Assembly (NCBI GenBank): GCA_914767885.1
Contig: CAJZBQ010000038.1
Location: 248,001-312,000, forward strand
Reading direction: 5' to 3'
DNA from: Blepharisma stoltei
Lineage: Eukaryota; Ciliophora; Heterotrichea; Heterotrichida; Blepharismidae
Length of the DNA: 64,000 nt
Shown in pieces: positions 1 to 12,371 of this stretch. The notes beneath the pieces are model-generated. The model saw only the letters and a program-made list of their open reading frames with translations. It searched no databases and had not been told where the DNA came from. The first letter of the stretch is position 1. Each line of letters opens with the position of its first letter. The translations under genes and the position numbers were made by a program.

Positions 1-1956
1 ATCCCTTAATTCTACTTCAATATAAGCTGACCTCAATGAATCATTTCCAGACTCTTCAAAATATTGTGAGCAGTCCAAAAACTGAGTTTTTTGTTTTTTG
101 CATAATAATAGCAGCTTTTCAGCAAAATTCCAGTACATTTTATCTAAATTCTTATTGTCCATTATTTGACTCATTTCTTTATTAAAATAAGAGATAATGC
201 TTTTGATGCTTCGATTTTTACTGATAATTTCATCTACCCATTTCTCAAAAAGCTTGAAAAAAGGATCTCTGAGGCTAAAAATGTTGCAAATTTGGTAGAA
301 TGGGATATTGAAATCCTTCATAAGCCTATCGGAAAGCCTAGCTGCATAAATATCATCAGAAAAGAAACTGTCATAATAAGTTGTAAAAATCAATTGGCAA
401 CATTTCAGCCTAAATTCCATTTTTTCAGTATCTTGATTTAAAATACTTCATATAATACTTTTTATTGATTCGCTATACAGTAAGCACGTGAAGCGTTTAT
501 CAAGCTTATAAACTACTTCAAAAAATTCAATGACATCATTCATTTTTAAAATATAGCCTTGGAAATATTCATTAATTAGTGAACTAAAGCAATCCCCAAG
601 CTCTTTAAGCTCATTTTGAGGCAAGCTATCATTTGCTTCTAACATCAAATTTTGCAAAATAAAAAGGAACTCACTGCAATTTAAGTTATCGATGGCTAAA
701 TTTTTAAAAAGTATTATCCACTCTACCCATTTAAAAATGCTGATATTTTCAAGTATAAATCTCTTATCTTCTTGTCTTAATTTAATTTTTAACATCCTTA
801 AATCCTTTAAAAAGTGATCTAAAATTCTGAACTTCAAATTGCTATTTAAATCACAATTAAGGATATTGCATCAATTTTCCCTTTTTTCCATTAGGGTATA
901 TACCATTAAATGGACTAAGCCTTCTAATGAATAAGTACTGGATTCCAAATCTTGTAATTTGTCAGTGTTTTCTAATAAAATTAAAAATTGACTGAAATCG
1001 ACTTTGGTGTATTGCATTAGAGAATGGGGAATGCATGAAATTAAAGATAGAAGAAGGCGAAAATGCTCAATAGACAAGGAAGGGCTTCTAAACATGAATT
1101 CTTCAATTATTCTAAAGAAATCATTTGCATTTTTTGGAAACTCAGTAAAAGCGTTTTCATATTTGGCTAGAAATTGCTCAATAAGCATGGGAATGGCTTC
1201 CACTAAATCTTGATTGAGTAAAAAATCTGTATAAATTGACAGCTCTTGGAATGGATCAGTTACAGATTCCCCGTCTGGGGTTACAGTTGACAGCCTAAAG
1301 CTCTTAGATACTATTTCCAGACCAAATATAAAGCAATGATTGAACTTTGAATTGATTCATCTGGCTTGCTCATTAATTTCCCAATTTTCTTTGAAATTAT
1401 CGCTATTTTTATCTTCAAATCTAAGCTTGATCTTAATGTACCCATTCCACCCATCAGTGGGAATGAAAGGTACGTGAAATATTTTGATATTTGGGTCAAA
1501 ATATCGGCAATAATAATCAAATTTTAAAAATTTTTCGAATTTTATAGGCTTGTTATCTGTTCCAATTTTAGAAAGCTTTAAAGAATTGTAAATGCATTCT
1601 TCTGGATTGAGTTTATACAAAGAATATATATGATGGGAACCTTCTAAATGATTTTGGACATTATTTAAAATTTCAATTGAAGTATAATCATATTCATCAA
1701 TATCTTGGAATCCTTCTAGAGCTCGATGAGACAAGTCTTGCATTTCTTTTACATGCTGAGAAGGTATTTCTGGGTCTCGGCTTGGCAAAATAACATTTCG
1801 TGGTATAATTACTGGTTCCTTACTCTCTTCCTCCAGGGCTGGCAAGGCTAAAATGGGTTTCTCCTTAGGTGAAGAATCATCTGAACTGCATGGATTTTCT
1901 TTTATATCCTTTTTACTTTTAGATTTAGACAATTTCTTCAATGTTTTCCTTTTCAT
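1..1956 (-). CDS. Large protein of unknown function, C-terminus beyond window edge
   Basis: One uninterrupted reading frame from the ATG at 1956 to position 1 (at least 651 codons) when TGA is read as Trp; in-frame TGAs lie at about 1356, 870 and 450. The first 50 or so residues are rich in Lys, Ser, Glu and Pro, probably disordered. The rest is a mixed helical sequence with an aromatic stretch around residues 165-180 (FIPTDGWNGYIKIKLRF). I do not recognise the family; a faint resemblance to N-terminal parts of RNF213-like giant proteins is only an impression. No intron or IES is needed. The reading frame is well supported; the function is unknown. Confidence 0.75.
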
Positions 1957-2578
1957 TATGATTATAAAGCCAAAAATCTATAAAAATTTATCAATTCAAA
2001 TGTAGATTTCTATAATTTTTACTATTAATTTTTTGAGATTAGAAGTTTAAATTATGAATTTTAGGAACAACTATCAGTATTTTAACTTTGGATATTTAAT
2101 ATTTTTTTCCTAAAAAATCAAATGTTGCTTAAAGATAGCGTAATTATTTTATAATTTAATCAAAACAAATGAAGCAATTCCTTTTACCTCTAGTTTAAAC
2201 GAAGAATAGACCCTTAAAGCAATTTTAAATCTAGTTAAATCTTAATTTTCCCCTCTCTCTATATATAAGCTTCAATAATTAAATTTTTAATTCTAAAATT
2301 ATCGAATTTTATAATAAATCTTTGGTTTCATACAGCCTTAAAACCTAAACGTTTATTAATTGACTTGATAATCAATATGAGCCTAATTTAAAATTTTAGA
2401 ATTTTCTAGCACACTAATAGCTTGAAAACTCCTTTCATTTTAACAAAATAAATGGCATACCACTACTGACTTTTAATAATCTATCACATTAACTTTAAAC
2501 TGAAAGTGAAAATCTTAATGATCAATTGTAACCTTCACATTTAAATTTATTTAACAGACTCCATAGATGATAATAATA
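1957..2578. other. AT-rich intergenic region between divergent genes
   Basis: About 620 bases between the divergent starts of the large unknown protein and the AGC kinase. I see only AT-rich sequence, with no ORF, tRNA or inverted repeat that I can support. Confidence 0.5.
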
Positions 2579-3640
2579 ATGGGAAATATTTGTAGTAGTG
2601 CTTCTATAGACATTGCAAAATCCTGTCATAATGAAATTCCTAGCCCACTCTTTTTATCGCCTCGCCCTATCACTATTGGAAATTTCTTTATTAAGCGAGT
2701 TCTCGGCCATGGATCGTTTGGAAAAGTTCTATTAGTTGAGAAACTCGAAACTGGCAAGCTTTATGCAATGAAAGTCATAAATAAAAACTCGCTTGATAGT
2801 AAAAAAAAGAAATCTCATGTATTGACTGAGCGTGAAATATTAGCCAATGTGCATAGCCCATTTATAGTGAGGATGCATTATGCTTTTCAAACTCCAGATA
2901 AATTATGTCTCGTATTTGACTATTTTGGAGGTAAAAATCTCAGCTATCATATAAGAGAAAACAAGCGATTGACTGAGCCTACGGCTCAATTTTATATAGC
3001 TGAAGTGCTGTTGGCATTAAAAGATATCCATGATAAAAAAATAATTTATAGAGACTTAAAGCCTGAGAATGTTCTGATGAGTGAAGATGGACATATTTGT
3101 TTATCTGATTTTAACCTTTCCAAAGAAAAAACAGAGAATAATGGCAATGACACAATTTGTGGGACTCCAGAATATATTGCCCCAGAAGTCTTGCTTGGAA
3201 ATTCACAGGGTCCTGAAGTAGATTTTTGGGGTATGGGAATTTTATTATACGAAATGATAAATGGGAAATCACCTTTTGCATCACAAACTTATGAAGAAAC
3301 CTATAAAAATATAATTAGAGGGAAAATCAACTTTTCCTACTCCATTTCTTATCAAGCCAAAGATCTAATTAAGAAACTTTTAAATCCAAATCCTAAAAGA
3401 AGGCTCGCAAACATCGAGGATATAAAAAATCATGCATTTTTTCAAGATTTGAACTGAAAAGACTTGAGAGAGAAGTATGTGAACCCTCCAATTATACCTA
3501 AAAATGACGAGTTTAGATTGTCATACAACTCATCCACAGGAGAGTCTGAAAGTGAAGATGAAGAATACCGAAGATGTGAAACAAATCCTGATAACGTTGG
3601 CAGTGAATATAAAAATTTCACTTATACGGAGTCTATGTAA
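2579..3640 (+). CDS. AGC-family serine/threonine protein kinase, probably myristoylated
   Basis: Kinase of 353 residues starting at MGNICSS (2579), a strong N-myristoylation plus palmitoylation signal; an in-frame ATG at 2567 would add four residues and hide it. Motifs in order: glycine loop GHGSFGKV, AMKV lysine, catalytic YRDLKPEN, metal-binding DFN in place of DFG, activation segment TPEYIAPE. The frame passes through a TGA at 3455 that falls on the Trp conserved after the kinase core of AGC kinases (LNWKDL), then ends with an acidic tail and a NFTYT motif resembling the AGC hydrophobic phosphorylation site. DFN is also found in the YANK/STK32 branch. Likely a membrane-tethered signalling kinase. 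Confidence 0.9.
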
Positions 3641-4397
3641 ATTTGTAAAATGGCTTAAAAGACACAATTTAATATAACTCTTAACAAAATCTTCTTGGGT
3701 ATTTTATTGATTTTTATGTTTTGCTAATTATTTTTTAGTCATTATTTTTTATGCTAAAATGGATATGTAAACAGCTGAATAATTTCCTCAACAATTTATC
3801 TGAGCTTGATTTTAGTGTAATTTTGAATAATTTTTATAATTTTTTTAGAATTCTTTGAGCTAACTAAACAATTTTATATAAACCTCGATATTTTTTATAT
3901 ATGGATAGAGAATTTTTAAATATATTAACGAGCTGCATGATAATAAATTTTACTGAATGCTTTTGAGCATTGCATTGTTGAAATAAGCCTGAGCAAAAAT
4001 TGATACTTTGAAAGCATTGGCTTAGATATAACCAAGAACAGCTATTTTTCTCTTATAATTATTGGCAAGCTGTCTAAATTTTTGTTAATAAACATCAACC
4101 TAATAATCAGGTCATTCCACCTAGAGCCAGCCAAGCATGCTAGCTTTAGCTTATAGAATATTCCCAAAATCTTAAAACTCTAAATAACTTTGTATGTCAA
4201 TATTTGTGCCAAATTCATATTAAATACAAAAAAACTGATCACACTTTATATAATAAAAAACCTATTAATCTATTTGTAATCAATCGGCTTTTTAAATTAA
4301 GTTGATAAATAATTTCATTTAACTCTAATGCCTAAATTATGCAACATTTTAATGGTACCCACAAAATCTTAATAATTTTAATTTTATAATAAAAAGC
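3641..4397. other. AT-rich intergenic region
   Basis: About 750 bases between two kinase genes on the same strand. No ORF or repeat that I can support was seen. Confidence 0.5.
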
Positions 4398-6038
4398 ATG
4401 ACCAGATCCCACAGCACGCTTGATAATTACATTGTTATAAAAACTCTTGGAAAAGGCGCTACCTCTAAGGTAAAGCTTGTACAAGATATAGCTACTTATA
4501 ATAAATTGCCATTTTTTAAATTTGCAGATATTACAATAAAGGATAATTCTATATAAATTGGTATAAAAACACTCAAGAAATTTTTGCAGTAAAAATTTTT
4601 AAACCTCCAACAGAGTTGAATTTTGAAAGATACCGAGATTCCATAGCAAATGAGATCAGAAGCCTAAAGCTAGTATCACATCCTAACGTAATTAAATGTT
4701 TTGGGTTTAGTGAAAATGGAATTTACATTCAGAAAAGTTCGGGATCTCTCAAGAAGTGTACATATCTAGTTATGGAGGTATGTCCAAATGGCTCACTTTA
4801 TGATATCATTTTTTACACGGGAATTTTAAATGAGAGAATAACGAGATATGCTATTTATTATAATTAAAATAAAAAAATTAATTAAAAAAAAAATATAAAT
4901 TAGAAGTTTTAGTTAAAGTCTGATGGTATATCTATTCCATCAGCTGGTCGAGGCCTTAGAATGCTGCCATAATAGTGGGGTTACTCATCGGGATCTAAAA
5001 CCCCAAAATATTTTATTCGACGAAAACTACAACCTAAAATTGTCAGATTTTGGGCTGTCTATAAACCTATTTGGAAGAGACGGCTCTGGCTATCTGGGAA
5101 GTCCAGTAGGCACCGAAAATTATATGGCACCAGAAATCCATATGAGAAATCCTTATGTCGGTACAAATATCGACGTATTTTCATTGGGTGTTATTTTATT
5201 TATAATTTATTCATATAACCCTCCTTTTAGGTTTGGGTATTTAACTGATCCATGCTACAATATGTTGGTGAACAACGAAAGTATGTTTTGGGGTTTGCAT
5301 TCAAGAAATAAGTCAGAAGGATTTTATACTCCAGAGTTTAAATCACTAATTAAAGGAATGCTAGCACTTGATCCAAAGAAAAGATACACTATCAGTGATA
5401 TAAAAGCTGATAGCTGATATAATGGACCTGCTGCTACTTATGAGGAAGTTTACAGAGATTTGATGTCAAGATGTCAAGCAGTCAACAGAATGGTTGAACA
5501 AGTAAAAGAGCAGCAAACTATAAGCTCAACCAGTACGAAATCAACTTCAGCTTCTTCAAGAATTTATAGAGGAGATTCATCTATGTCAGAATTCAGATCT
5601 CGATCATTATCAATTGTAATTGATGATCTCTCTGTCAAGCCTCTCCCAGAAAGCTATATCACAGTTAGAAAATTCTCACAATTCGTCACAGATCTAAAGC
5701 CAATTGATTTGATCAATATAATTATTCAAGAAATTTATAAAAATGATGGTGAAGTTCAAATTTCACTTGAATTTTATGAAATCAAATCAAAAATTTTCTT
5801 AGAAGAAAATGAAATAGAATTCAAGGCAACTGTTTATCAAGTAGAAGCTGACATTTATTTACTTGATTTAATCTGCAAAAGCTCTGAGCAGCGTATTTTC
5901 ATTGAATTCGTAAAGAAGCTTTTCGAGTCAATCAAAGAAGTTCAAAGTCCTTCAGAAGAATCCAATAATTTTTCAAGTTCTTTTCTATCTGTTTCCAATA
6001 ATTTCTCAAGCTCTTATCTATCTGTTCCGACTAATTAA
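4398..6038 (+). CDS. CAMK-type serine/threonine kinase with C-terminal KA1-like region, two IESs
   Basis: As it stands the gene is broken twice. Removing 77 bp (4489-4565) and 82 bp (4850-4931) gives one 493-residue frame. Motifs: GKGATSKV loop, AVKIF lysine, HRDLKPQN, DFGLS, an APE-like MAPEI and a WGLHSR region; TGA at 5415 is read as Trp. The first junction gives KLVQDKNTQEIFAVKIF and the second ITRYLFHQLVEALECCH, both exactly as kinases need, which is the best proof of the excisions. After a Ser/Thr-rich linker, residues around 390-470 resemble a KA1 kinase-associated domain (weak). Related to AMPK/MARK-type kinases, but I cannot name an orthologue. Confidence 0.85.
4489..4565. other. Short IES (77 bp) in the kinase ATP-binding lobe
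   Basis: Bounded by TA at 4487-4488 and 4564-4565. It contains an in-frame TAA and shifts the frame; deleting 77 bp restores the beta-2/beta-3 strands of the kinase. It has no GT..AG ends of intron size. Confidence 0.85.
4850..4931. other. Short IES (82 bp) before the HRD region
   Basis: Flanked by ATAT at 4846-4849 and 4928-4931. Very AT-rich with several stop codons. Deletion joins ITRY to LFHQL in frame. Confidence 0.87.
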
Positions 6039-6357
6039 CCTAGTTTAATTTTTTCTTATAATCTGATTAACAACTTTTATAAGAATAATTATTTATCTTA
6101 TATATATATTTACCAATTTTCTACGCAAAGGGCGAGTAATAGAGTAATGTGAGTCATTTACGCCTTCAAAGAGCTCGATAGAGAAATTCTCTATTGACCA
6201 AAATATGAAGCAGATATTTAGATTAAAGTAATGTTATTATTTTTTGCCAGCTTTTACGAAGAAGTTGGATGGTAAAAATTGTAAAATAAGAATTAAAGCT
6301 TGAAAATAAACGAAAGGATAGGATTTTAATCACATGAATTAAAAAAAATAGAATAAC
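6039..6357. other. Convergent intergenic region
   Basis: About 320 bases between convergent gene ends. Nothing beyond AT-rich sequence was seen. Confidence 0.45.
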
Positions 6358-7925
6358 TTATATCGGATTAATATCACCATGTGGCTTGACATATGGTGCT
6401 GGGTATGATGAAAAGCTTCGTTTCAAAGGTGATTTTCGGAAAACTTCTTTTAAGCTTGGAGTGGGACTGGTGTAAGAATTTGTAATTGTATCTTTTATTA
6501 ATTTTTTCATCTCCTCATATGAAGATTGTGAAAAAGGCTTGCTAGAAAAAGATAATGACTCTTGCAGCTCCATATATTGGTCTGCCCATTTTCCTAACAA
6601 TGTATTTAGCCTAACTACCTCTGATTGTTTTCTTAATAATTCTTTTTCACAATTTTCTTTAAGCTCTATAAAGAATTTTCGTCATCTTTCCCGCTCTTCT
6701 TTTTGTGCTTTAAACACATCTTTTTCGAAATTATTTAGCATTTTTTGATAAGTTTCTGATTGCTCTTTAAGAAATTCATTTGTTCGTTTTAGCTCATTAT
6801 TATAAAGCCTTTGAAGCTCAAGACTAGTTTCTAGGTTGCTATATTTTAATTGGAAACTAAAAGTATCCATACTATAGCAGTCCAGATCATCTTTGGACTT
6901 AGAGTTTTCTCTTGTGGATTCACAGGAATCAATTAATTTGGTTGTTGATAGTCTTCTTCGTTTAGCTACTGCAGATGGCGTGAATGATTTAAGCATTTGC
7001 GCTTTAGGTATTAATACTAGGTCTTTTTTAGATAAATTTGGTTTTTCAGGATTAACTTGTTCATAAAGCTTTAGCATGTGCATATGAGAATCGTGCAAAA
7101 AATCAATCATTTTTTCTAAAGAATCTATTTGCTCTTTTTGATGGCTTACCAGCATTTTTTTAAGGCTATATTTATCAGCCAAAAGTCTGAATTTCCAGTC
7201 TAAAGCATGAATTCCTCTAACTAAGTTAGAATTTATCATGCTTGCATGAATAAGCTGATTTTTTAAATGGAAAATCGAAATATCTCTGTTGAGCTCATCA
7301 TTATTTTCGACAGCTTTTTTTATTTCATCGGTATAAGGGTCAGAAATTCTTGATAAATCACGAGGATTTATTGATAAAGAATTTGTGATGACTTCTAAAT
7401 TTTCTGTTCTACAAGCTTCTAACTCACTTAGTTCTTGCTCCCCCATAACTGGAGTAGTTAATTGCAAAATACTAACTTCCGTTAAATCGTCAAATTCAAC
7501 CTCAGTGATTTGATGAGAATTTATTAACTTTTCATTGACATCTTTGTATTTTATATTAAGAGAGTCTAATGCTTTTGTAAATTTGCTCACCTGAAGCACC
7601 AATTTTTCATTTTCTTCTTGTATTAACTTTAGTGTATTGTTTTCTTTATTATTCCCTAAGACAACTTTATTGTATTTTTCGTAAAATTCATGAGCTTTTT
7701 GCTCATTTTGTAGTTGTTTGGTTTTAGTCGAAGTTACTTTTGCTTCTAATTCTGCGACTTTTTCTCGCAGATCTGTATTTTCTCGCTTTAAAAATTTGGT
7801 TTTCTTTTTATATTTTCGAATTTTTTTTTCAAAAGCTTCATTATTAAATTTATTTTACATTAAAATGACCTGGCAGAGTGATACTATAAATAATTGCATT
7901 ATTTTATAAAATAATATTTTTCCAT
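6358..7925 (-). CDS. Coiled-coil protein of unknown function, one IES near the start
   Basis: After removal of a 65-bp IES (7844-7908) the frame runs from ATG 7925 to TAA 6358, 500 residues; a TGA near 6681 is read as Trp (RERWRKFF). The protein begins MEKYYFNEAFEKK and is mostly heptad-like, Glu/Lys/Leu-rich coiled coil, with a Ser/Pro-rich basic tail (SPLKRSF). No known domain recognised. It lies 36 bp downstream of the kinesin gene on the same strand, which hints at but does not prove a cytoskeletal role. Confidence 0.8.
7844..7908. other. Short IES (65 bp)
   Basis: TA at 7842-7843 and 7907-7908. Removal joins the only usable upstream ATG to the long coiled-coil frame. A 62-bp alternative using a neighbouring TA also keeps the frame, so the exact edge is uncertain. 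Confidence 0.7.
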
Positions 7926-7961
7926 TGCAATAATTCTGATATAAAATTATTATTTATTTTA

Positions 7962-9431
7962 TTATATTATAATAGCTTCTGGATCAGGAGATGATGGAAA
8001 TGAGGAATCAAATGGCTTTAATTGAAAAGATGTGGTCAAATAATCAGGCTCAAAAGTGCTAAACGGAGATCTTTTTAAATCAAGCTGAGAGTCCTCATAT
8101 GTAGAAACTCTTGAAGAATCAATATAATTTTTTGGGGATGCTAATTCAGCGAGAGTTATTGTATTAGAATGGAGAAGACCTGGCAAAGGCGGGTCTTTTA
8201 ATATAGGGGATAATGAAGCTACACTTCGAGACTCCCCTGCAAAATCCCTTTCAGACCTCAATAAGTTTATTTCTCTTCTCGCTTCAGCCAGCTCTGCCTT
8301 CAATTTTTCAATCATTTTAATGTAGCTTTCAGGAGAATTTTTTATATTAATTGTAGCTTTATTTTTGATTTTTTTAGCTCTGACTGCAAATTTTAAGGTA
8401 TTTAAGGTTTCTTCTATAGCACGAGCAGAAGGAGAGCAAGCTACAATTAGCGTGGTTTTATAATTTCCTCCAAGAGATTCTTGAAGGAGTCTAGTAAGCT
8501 TAGAATCACGATATGGAATATGATCAGAGTATGAAATTAAAGCATGAATCACATTTCCAAGCGCTGAAAGAGAAAGATTTATTTTCTTGGTTTCTTCAAG
8601 GTTGTTTCCAGTCACGCCTGAATGGCTGACTTTTTCACTACCAGCCAAATCTACCAGATTTAGCTTCCCTTTTTTTTCGCTGTCGTTAGGCAGTTTTTGA
8701 ATTACTTCCAAAGTAAATAATAAATGAGACCTTGATGATGCTTTATTTAGTTTTGTAGTCGCAACAGTTCTCATTTGTTGGCCGATTGTTAGTACTTCGA
8801 TCATGTCGTTTTCATTTGTGACACAAACTTCGGTTAGCCCCTGGACATGTATTCCTCTTCTTGGGCATTCTTTTATTTTTAATTTCACAGATTCTGCTAC
8901 TAATAAATCTCTAAGCGTTTCTTTATAAATTTCAAGCATCGAGCACTTTAACGTGTACTCAATTTCTCCATAATCTGATTGTACAGCTTCAAAAATCTGT
9001 TGAGCAGCTCTTGGAATAATTCCTTTATATTCTTCTTCGAAAATATTTTTCCCCATCATTGTATGTGTTTTACCACTTCCTGTTTGCCCATAGGCAAAAA
9101 TTGTCCCGTTGTAGCCGTTTAAGACATCTTCAATAACTGGTTTACCTACTATTTCATATACTTCAGACTGTTTTGAGTCTGGATCAAAAACATGATCAAG
9201 TGTAAAAGTTTCAAATCCGGGCCCAGCTGCTATTGTATTTTCAGACAAAAAGTTCACCAAAGCATGATTGTCGGTGGGACTTTGATCTTCGTCTGTCATT
9301 TCGAAGTCAATTAAGGGGCGAAACCTTGAGATAACTTTAATATTGTTTTGACGTGACATCCCAGCCCTAACATGGGCTGCAAAATCTGGGTCAGCCATCA
9401 TAGTTTTCGAGCGTATAGCATTTCGTCTCAT
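7962..9431 (-). CDS. Kinesin motor protein, short tail
   Basis: Uninterrupted 489-residue frame. P-loop GQTGSGKT at residues 115-122, switch I NKASSRSH at 229-236 and switch II LVDLAGSEK at 259-267 are all intact, so it should be an active ATP-driven microtubule motor. The motor lies near the N-terminus (residues ~30-360), followed by a short coiled coil (~370-400) and a Ser/Pro-rich tail. With so little stalk it may act as a monomer or weak dimer. N-terminal motor placement suggests plus-end movement (family inference). Subfamily not assigned. Confidence 0.93.
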   Translation of the reverse strand: MRRNAIRSKTMMADPDFAAHVRAGMSRQNNIKVISRFRPLIDFEMTDEDQSPTDNHALVNFLSENTIAAGPGFETFTLDHVFDPDSKQSEVYEIVGKPVIEDVLNGYNGTIFAYGQTGSGKTHTMMGKNIFEEEYKGIIPRAAQQIFEAVQSDYGEIEYTLKCSMLEIYKETLRDLLVAESVKLKIKECPRRGIHVQGLTEVCVTNENDMIEVLTIGQQMRTVATTKLNKASSRSHLLFTLEVIQKLPNDSEKKGKLNLVDLAGSEKVSHSGVTGNNLEETKKINLSLSALGNVIHALISYSDHIPYRDSKLTRLLQESLGGNYKTTLIVACSPSARAIEETLNTLKFAVRAKKIKNKATINIKNSPESYIKMIEKLKAELAEARREINLLRSERDFAGESRSVASLSPILKDPPLPGLLHSNTITLAELASPKNYIDSSRVSTYEDSQLDLKRSPFSTFEPDYLTTSFQLKPFDSSFPSSPDPEAIII

Positions 9432-10113
9432 GAGAGCTTAAAATTTATATTTTTATTTTATGGCTATTAAATTAAATTTTTGCAGGGAAAAATATGCAAT
9501 TTAATCAGTATTCTAGTTAAGCAAATATAATTTGAGTCAATTAGACCATAAAATTGTAGATTAGACTAATTATGCATTGAAAAAATTAAATTCCTTTAAA
9601 TTTGATAAATAAAAGCGTTTGCATCTGTGTATAATAGAAACATTTTCTATAAAATCATCTAAAGCTTTATATTTTCCACCATTTTCTTTAATTATTATTT
9701 AAAGTTGAAATAAATTTTATGTGCTAAAAAGAATCATTTTTAATTTTTCGTAATTAGAATTTTATATATAGGTTTATGCGATGCCTTATTTATATTTAGA
9801 TTAATTATTTGATGCATCATGTCGAGCATATTTAGAATACATAATTAACATTCAAATATGCTCAATATATAAAATCTTAATTATCTCAACTTTGGCTTCT
9901 AAAATTTTTCTCATATAGTGTATACTTTTAAAATGTTTTTTTAATCTTTTCTCTTTTCATATGCTGCAAATTGCAATGATTAATCATTTTTTAATTTCCT
10001 TTGTAGGTTATATATGATATTTGCTATATCCTAATATCTTATATTAATTAAGATATTTTTAATAAACATCATTCTTAATTATTATGATATAATTTTTAAT
10101 AAGAAGCTTATCG
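9432..10113. other. AT-rich intergenic region
   Basis: About 680 bases upstream of the kinesin start and downstream of the TFxP-repeat gene (both minus strand). No supported feature. Confidence 0.5.
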
Positions 10114-11743
10114 TTAATCATTCAATATATCTTGAAGCTGCTGATTTAATAGTTCCTCCAAAGTTTCTTTCATATCTGAATTTAAATGATATGCCATACA
10201 AAAATTGCTAGCAAGCTCTTTAGGATCATCATCTTCATGTATCGCAATTCTCCCTGTCTTCCCTGGTCCAACATTGACATCAACATAAACCAGCACACTT
10301 CTTTCATTTTTTTGCCTTTGTAAGAACGAAAACGGCTTTATTTTTTCGTTTTTCAATTTTTCATAATTTTCTCCGGTAGGTCTTTTTTCAAGCATATCTT
10401 TAAGTTCTTGTCTATTTTTATTAGCTTGTCTTAACCTTTCAATTGATTCTTTAAATCCTCTAGGTGTAATTTTTGCTTTAGGAATTTTTACATCAGAGCT
10501 CAATGAAGGCTGAAAGGTGCATTTTTCTAATTCTTTTTCTAATGAGGTTCTTGGATCTTGCACAATTTTTGGAGCGTTTCTTTGGCTATACAGCCTCTCT
10601 TCTACTTTTAAATTAAAATCTTGGCTTTGGGGTCTAACTGAGTTAATTTCAGGAGTAAATGTACACTCTTCTAATTCCTGCTCTAAAACTGCTAATCGAT
10701 TAACAATGATTTTTTCTTCTTTTTCTTTTTGTTTTTTAAATAAAAATTCATATCGTTTGTGAGGTGAAATAGGCTCCTGAGACGACTGCAAAATTTTTGA
10801 TTTTTCACAAATTTGAGGCTTAAATGTGAGGTCTTTGGTAACATGACTTGTCAATTTTTCTAGCTTTTTTTCAGTCAAAACTCCTGTCTTTTTATACGCA
10901 ACTTGATTGTCATTAAGTTTTTGGAAATTCTGCAAAATTTTTTCAGCGTTTCAGCATTCTTCTTTTCTTTTTCCGATTTTTTCATAAATAATCCCATCTA
11001 GTCTTCTCAAATCTTCAATTAGATTCTCCTCATCTGTATCTTTATCAAATAAAATTAATAAAAAATCACTGATAATTTCTCTCTGGATATGAGAGGCTTT
11101 TATTGGATTTAAAAATTTTCATGACTCTACGTAAAAAATTTCTTCTGACTCAGCTCTGAGTTTATGAGTTTTGCTTATAATGTTTCTGATGTTTGTTTCA
11201 CTGACTGGCTAATTTTATAATACCTGGAAAAATTCTGATTAGCTCAAGTTCTTTATAGATCATAAATAGGCTTTCTTGTGAGATGCAGCCAATTGGGTCT
11301 TCATATTTGCTGATAATTGTATCGATTTCTTTGGAGAGCTTTTGATAGGCTAATTTTTTTGATTTTACTAGCACTTTATCAACTGAGCTATTACGGATTA
11401 CATCAAGGGCTGCCTATATAGGTTTTACATTTTCTTGGATTAACTGTTTTCGTGCCAGCCTCCCCATAGCGTCTTGATATAAGGATTCATATTTTTTGGT
11501 TTTCCCAGCTGACTGCTGAGCATCGGTATCTTGAGGATTCTTCCCACATTCAGAGCTAGTTCTAGATCTTGCTAATGTCCTGAGCTGATTTTAATTTACC
11601 TCTTCAAGTTTTTTAGCCCGGTTTAAATGCAAATCGCTCTGGGCTTTTTGTCCAATTGCGTTGTCAAATTCTTCCTTTGCGACTTTTGCATCCTCTTTAA
11701 GCCGTTGTAGCTCTTCATCCGTAGTTAAATTAGGGTCTTCCAT
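10114..11743 (-). CDS. TFxP-repeat protein, probably cytoskeletal, three tiny introns
   Basis: Frame from ATG 11743 to TAA 10114 after removing introns of 15 nt (11585-11599), 15 nt (11414-11428) and 16 nt (11186-11201): 527 residues. The first two introns carry in-frame stops, and the 16-nt one fixes a frameshift, giving FPGIIKLASQNIISK. Three repeats of the form (D/E/K)-x-x-TF-x-P (LTFKPQI, CTFTPEI, CTFQPSL) lie in the middle, a pattern I associate with ciliate microtubule- or cilium-linked proteins. A compact C-terminal unit (VLVYVDVNVGPGKTGRI onward) follows. TGA is Trp at two sites. Role inferred only. Confidence 0.82.
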
Positions 11744-11859
11744 TTTAACTAATTATTTAGGCGCTTAACCAATTTTTCTCGAAATAATTTTGATTAAAAG
11801 CTCACATACATAGAATCTTAACCTATTTTAAGGAAAATTTATTGAAAGTAAATGATAAT

Positions 11860-12309
11860 TTATGATTTTTTCTCAGTTTCTTCATTATTTTTCGTTTCAT
11901 TAGTTTCGTTGAATCCTCCATCTAAGTAATATTCACTAAAAACTCCAGCCATATCATAAAGCTCAGTTAATCCAAAAATTCTTAGCAGCCCTTTATAATA
12001 GAAAGGAATAGCAAGAGATGTGTACACTGTCGCAAAAAATATTGAAAGCAATGCTAGCTGTGTTGGAGATTTATGCTGCAGTCTGAGAAGCCTAGCATGG
12101 AATCCACAGAATTTTTTAAAAGCCCATCCATTTGTAATTGTGAATATTGGAATTGCAAAAAAGGTGACTGAGTAGCCTAATGCAAAACGCCACCTTTCTT
12201 TTTTCATTAACTCTTCGATTGGTGCTGGCTCTTTCACAGGGGTAAATAAAGATTTTGCAACCTTTCAATAAGTTGAATAGCTGCTTTCCTCTTTTACTTC
12301 TTCAGACAT
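11860..12309 (-). CDS. Small membrane protein of unknown function
   Basis: 149 residues from ATG 12309, using one TGA as Trp (STYWKVAK). Two hydrophobic segments, about residues 50-70 (LGYSVTFFAIPIFTITNGW) and 90-112 (LALLSIFFATVYTSLAIPFYY), suggest two membrane spans with an acidic, Asn-rich C-terminal tail. The short basic loop between the spans and the overall size would fit a mitochondrial or ER membrane protein, but I do not recognise the family. Confidence 0.75.
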
Positions 12310-12371
12310 TATTTTATATGTTATATTGATAGGATTATGCTAAAAGTTAAAAAATAATATTTTTCATTTAA

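Noticed and set aside
166-441. Plus-strand ORF of 91 codons at the left edge
   Set aside because: It lies opposite the long continuous minus-strand frame and has no domain.
7860-7908. A GT..AG 15-mer (GTATCACTCTGCCAG on the minus strand) near the coiled-coil gene start
   Set aside because: Splicing it does not remove the stop before the long frame; a 65-bp TA-bounded deletion does.
11209-11223. A GT..AG 15-mer in the TFxP-repeat gene that looks like an intron
   Set aside because: Removing it leaves the frame closed by a TAA shortly after; keeping it and removing the 16-mer at 11186-11201 gives an intact protein.
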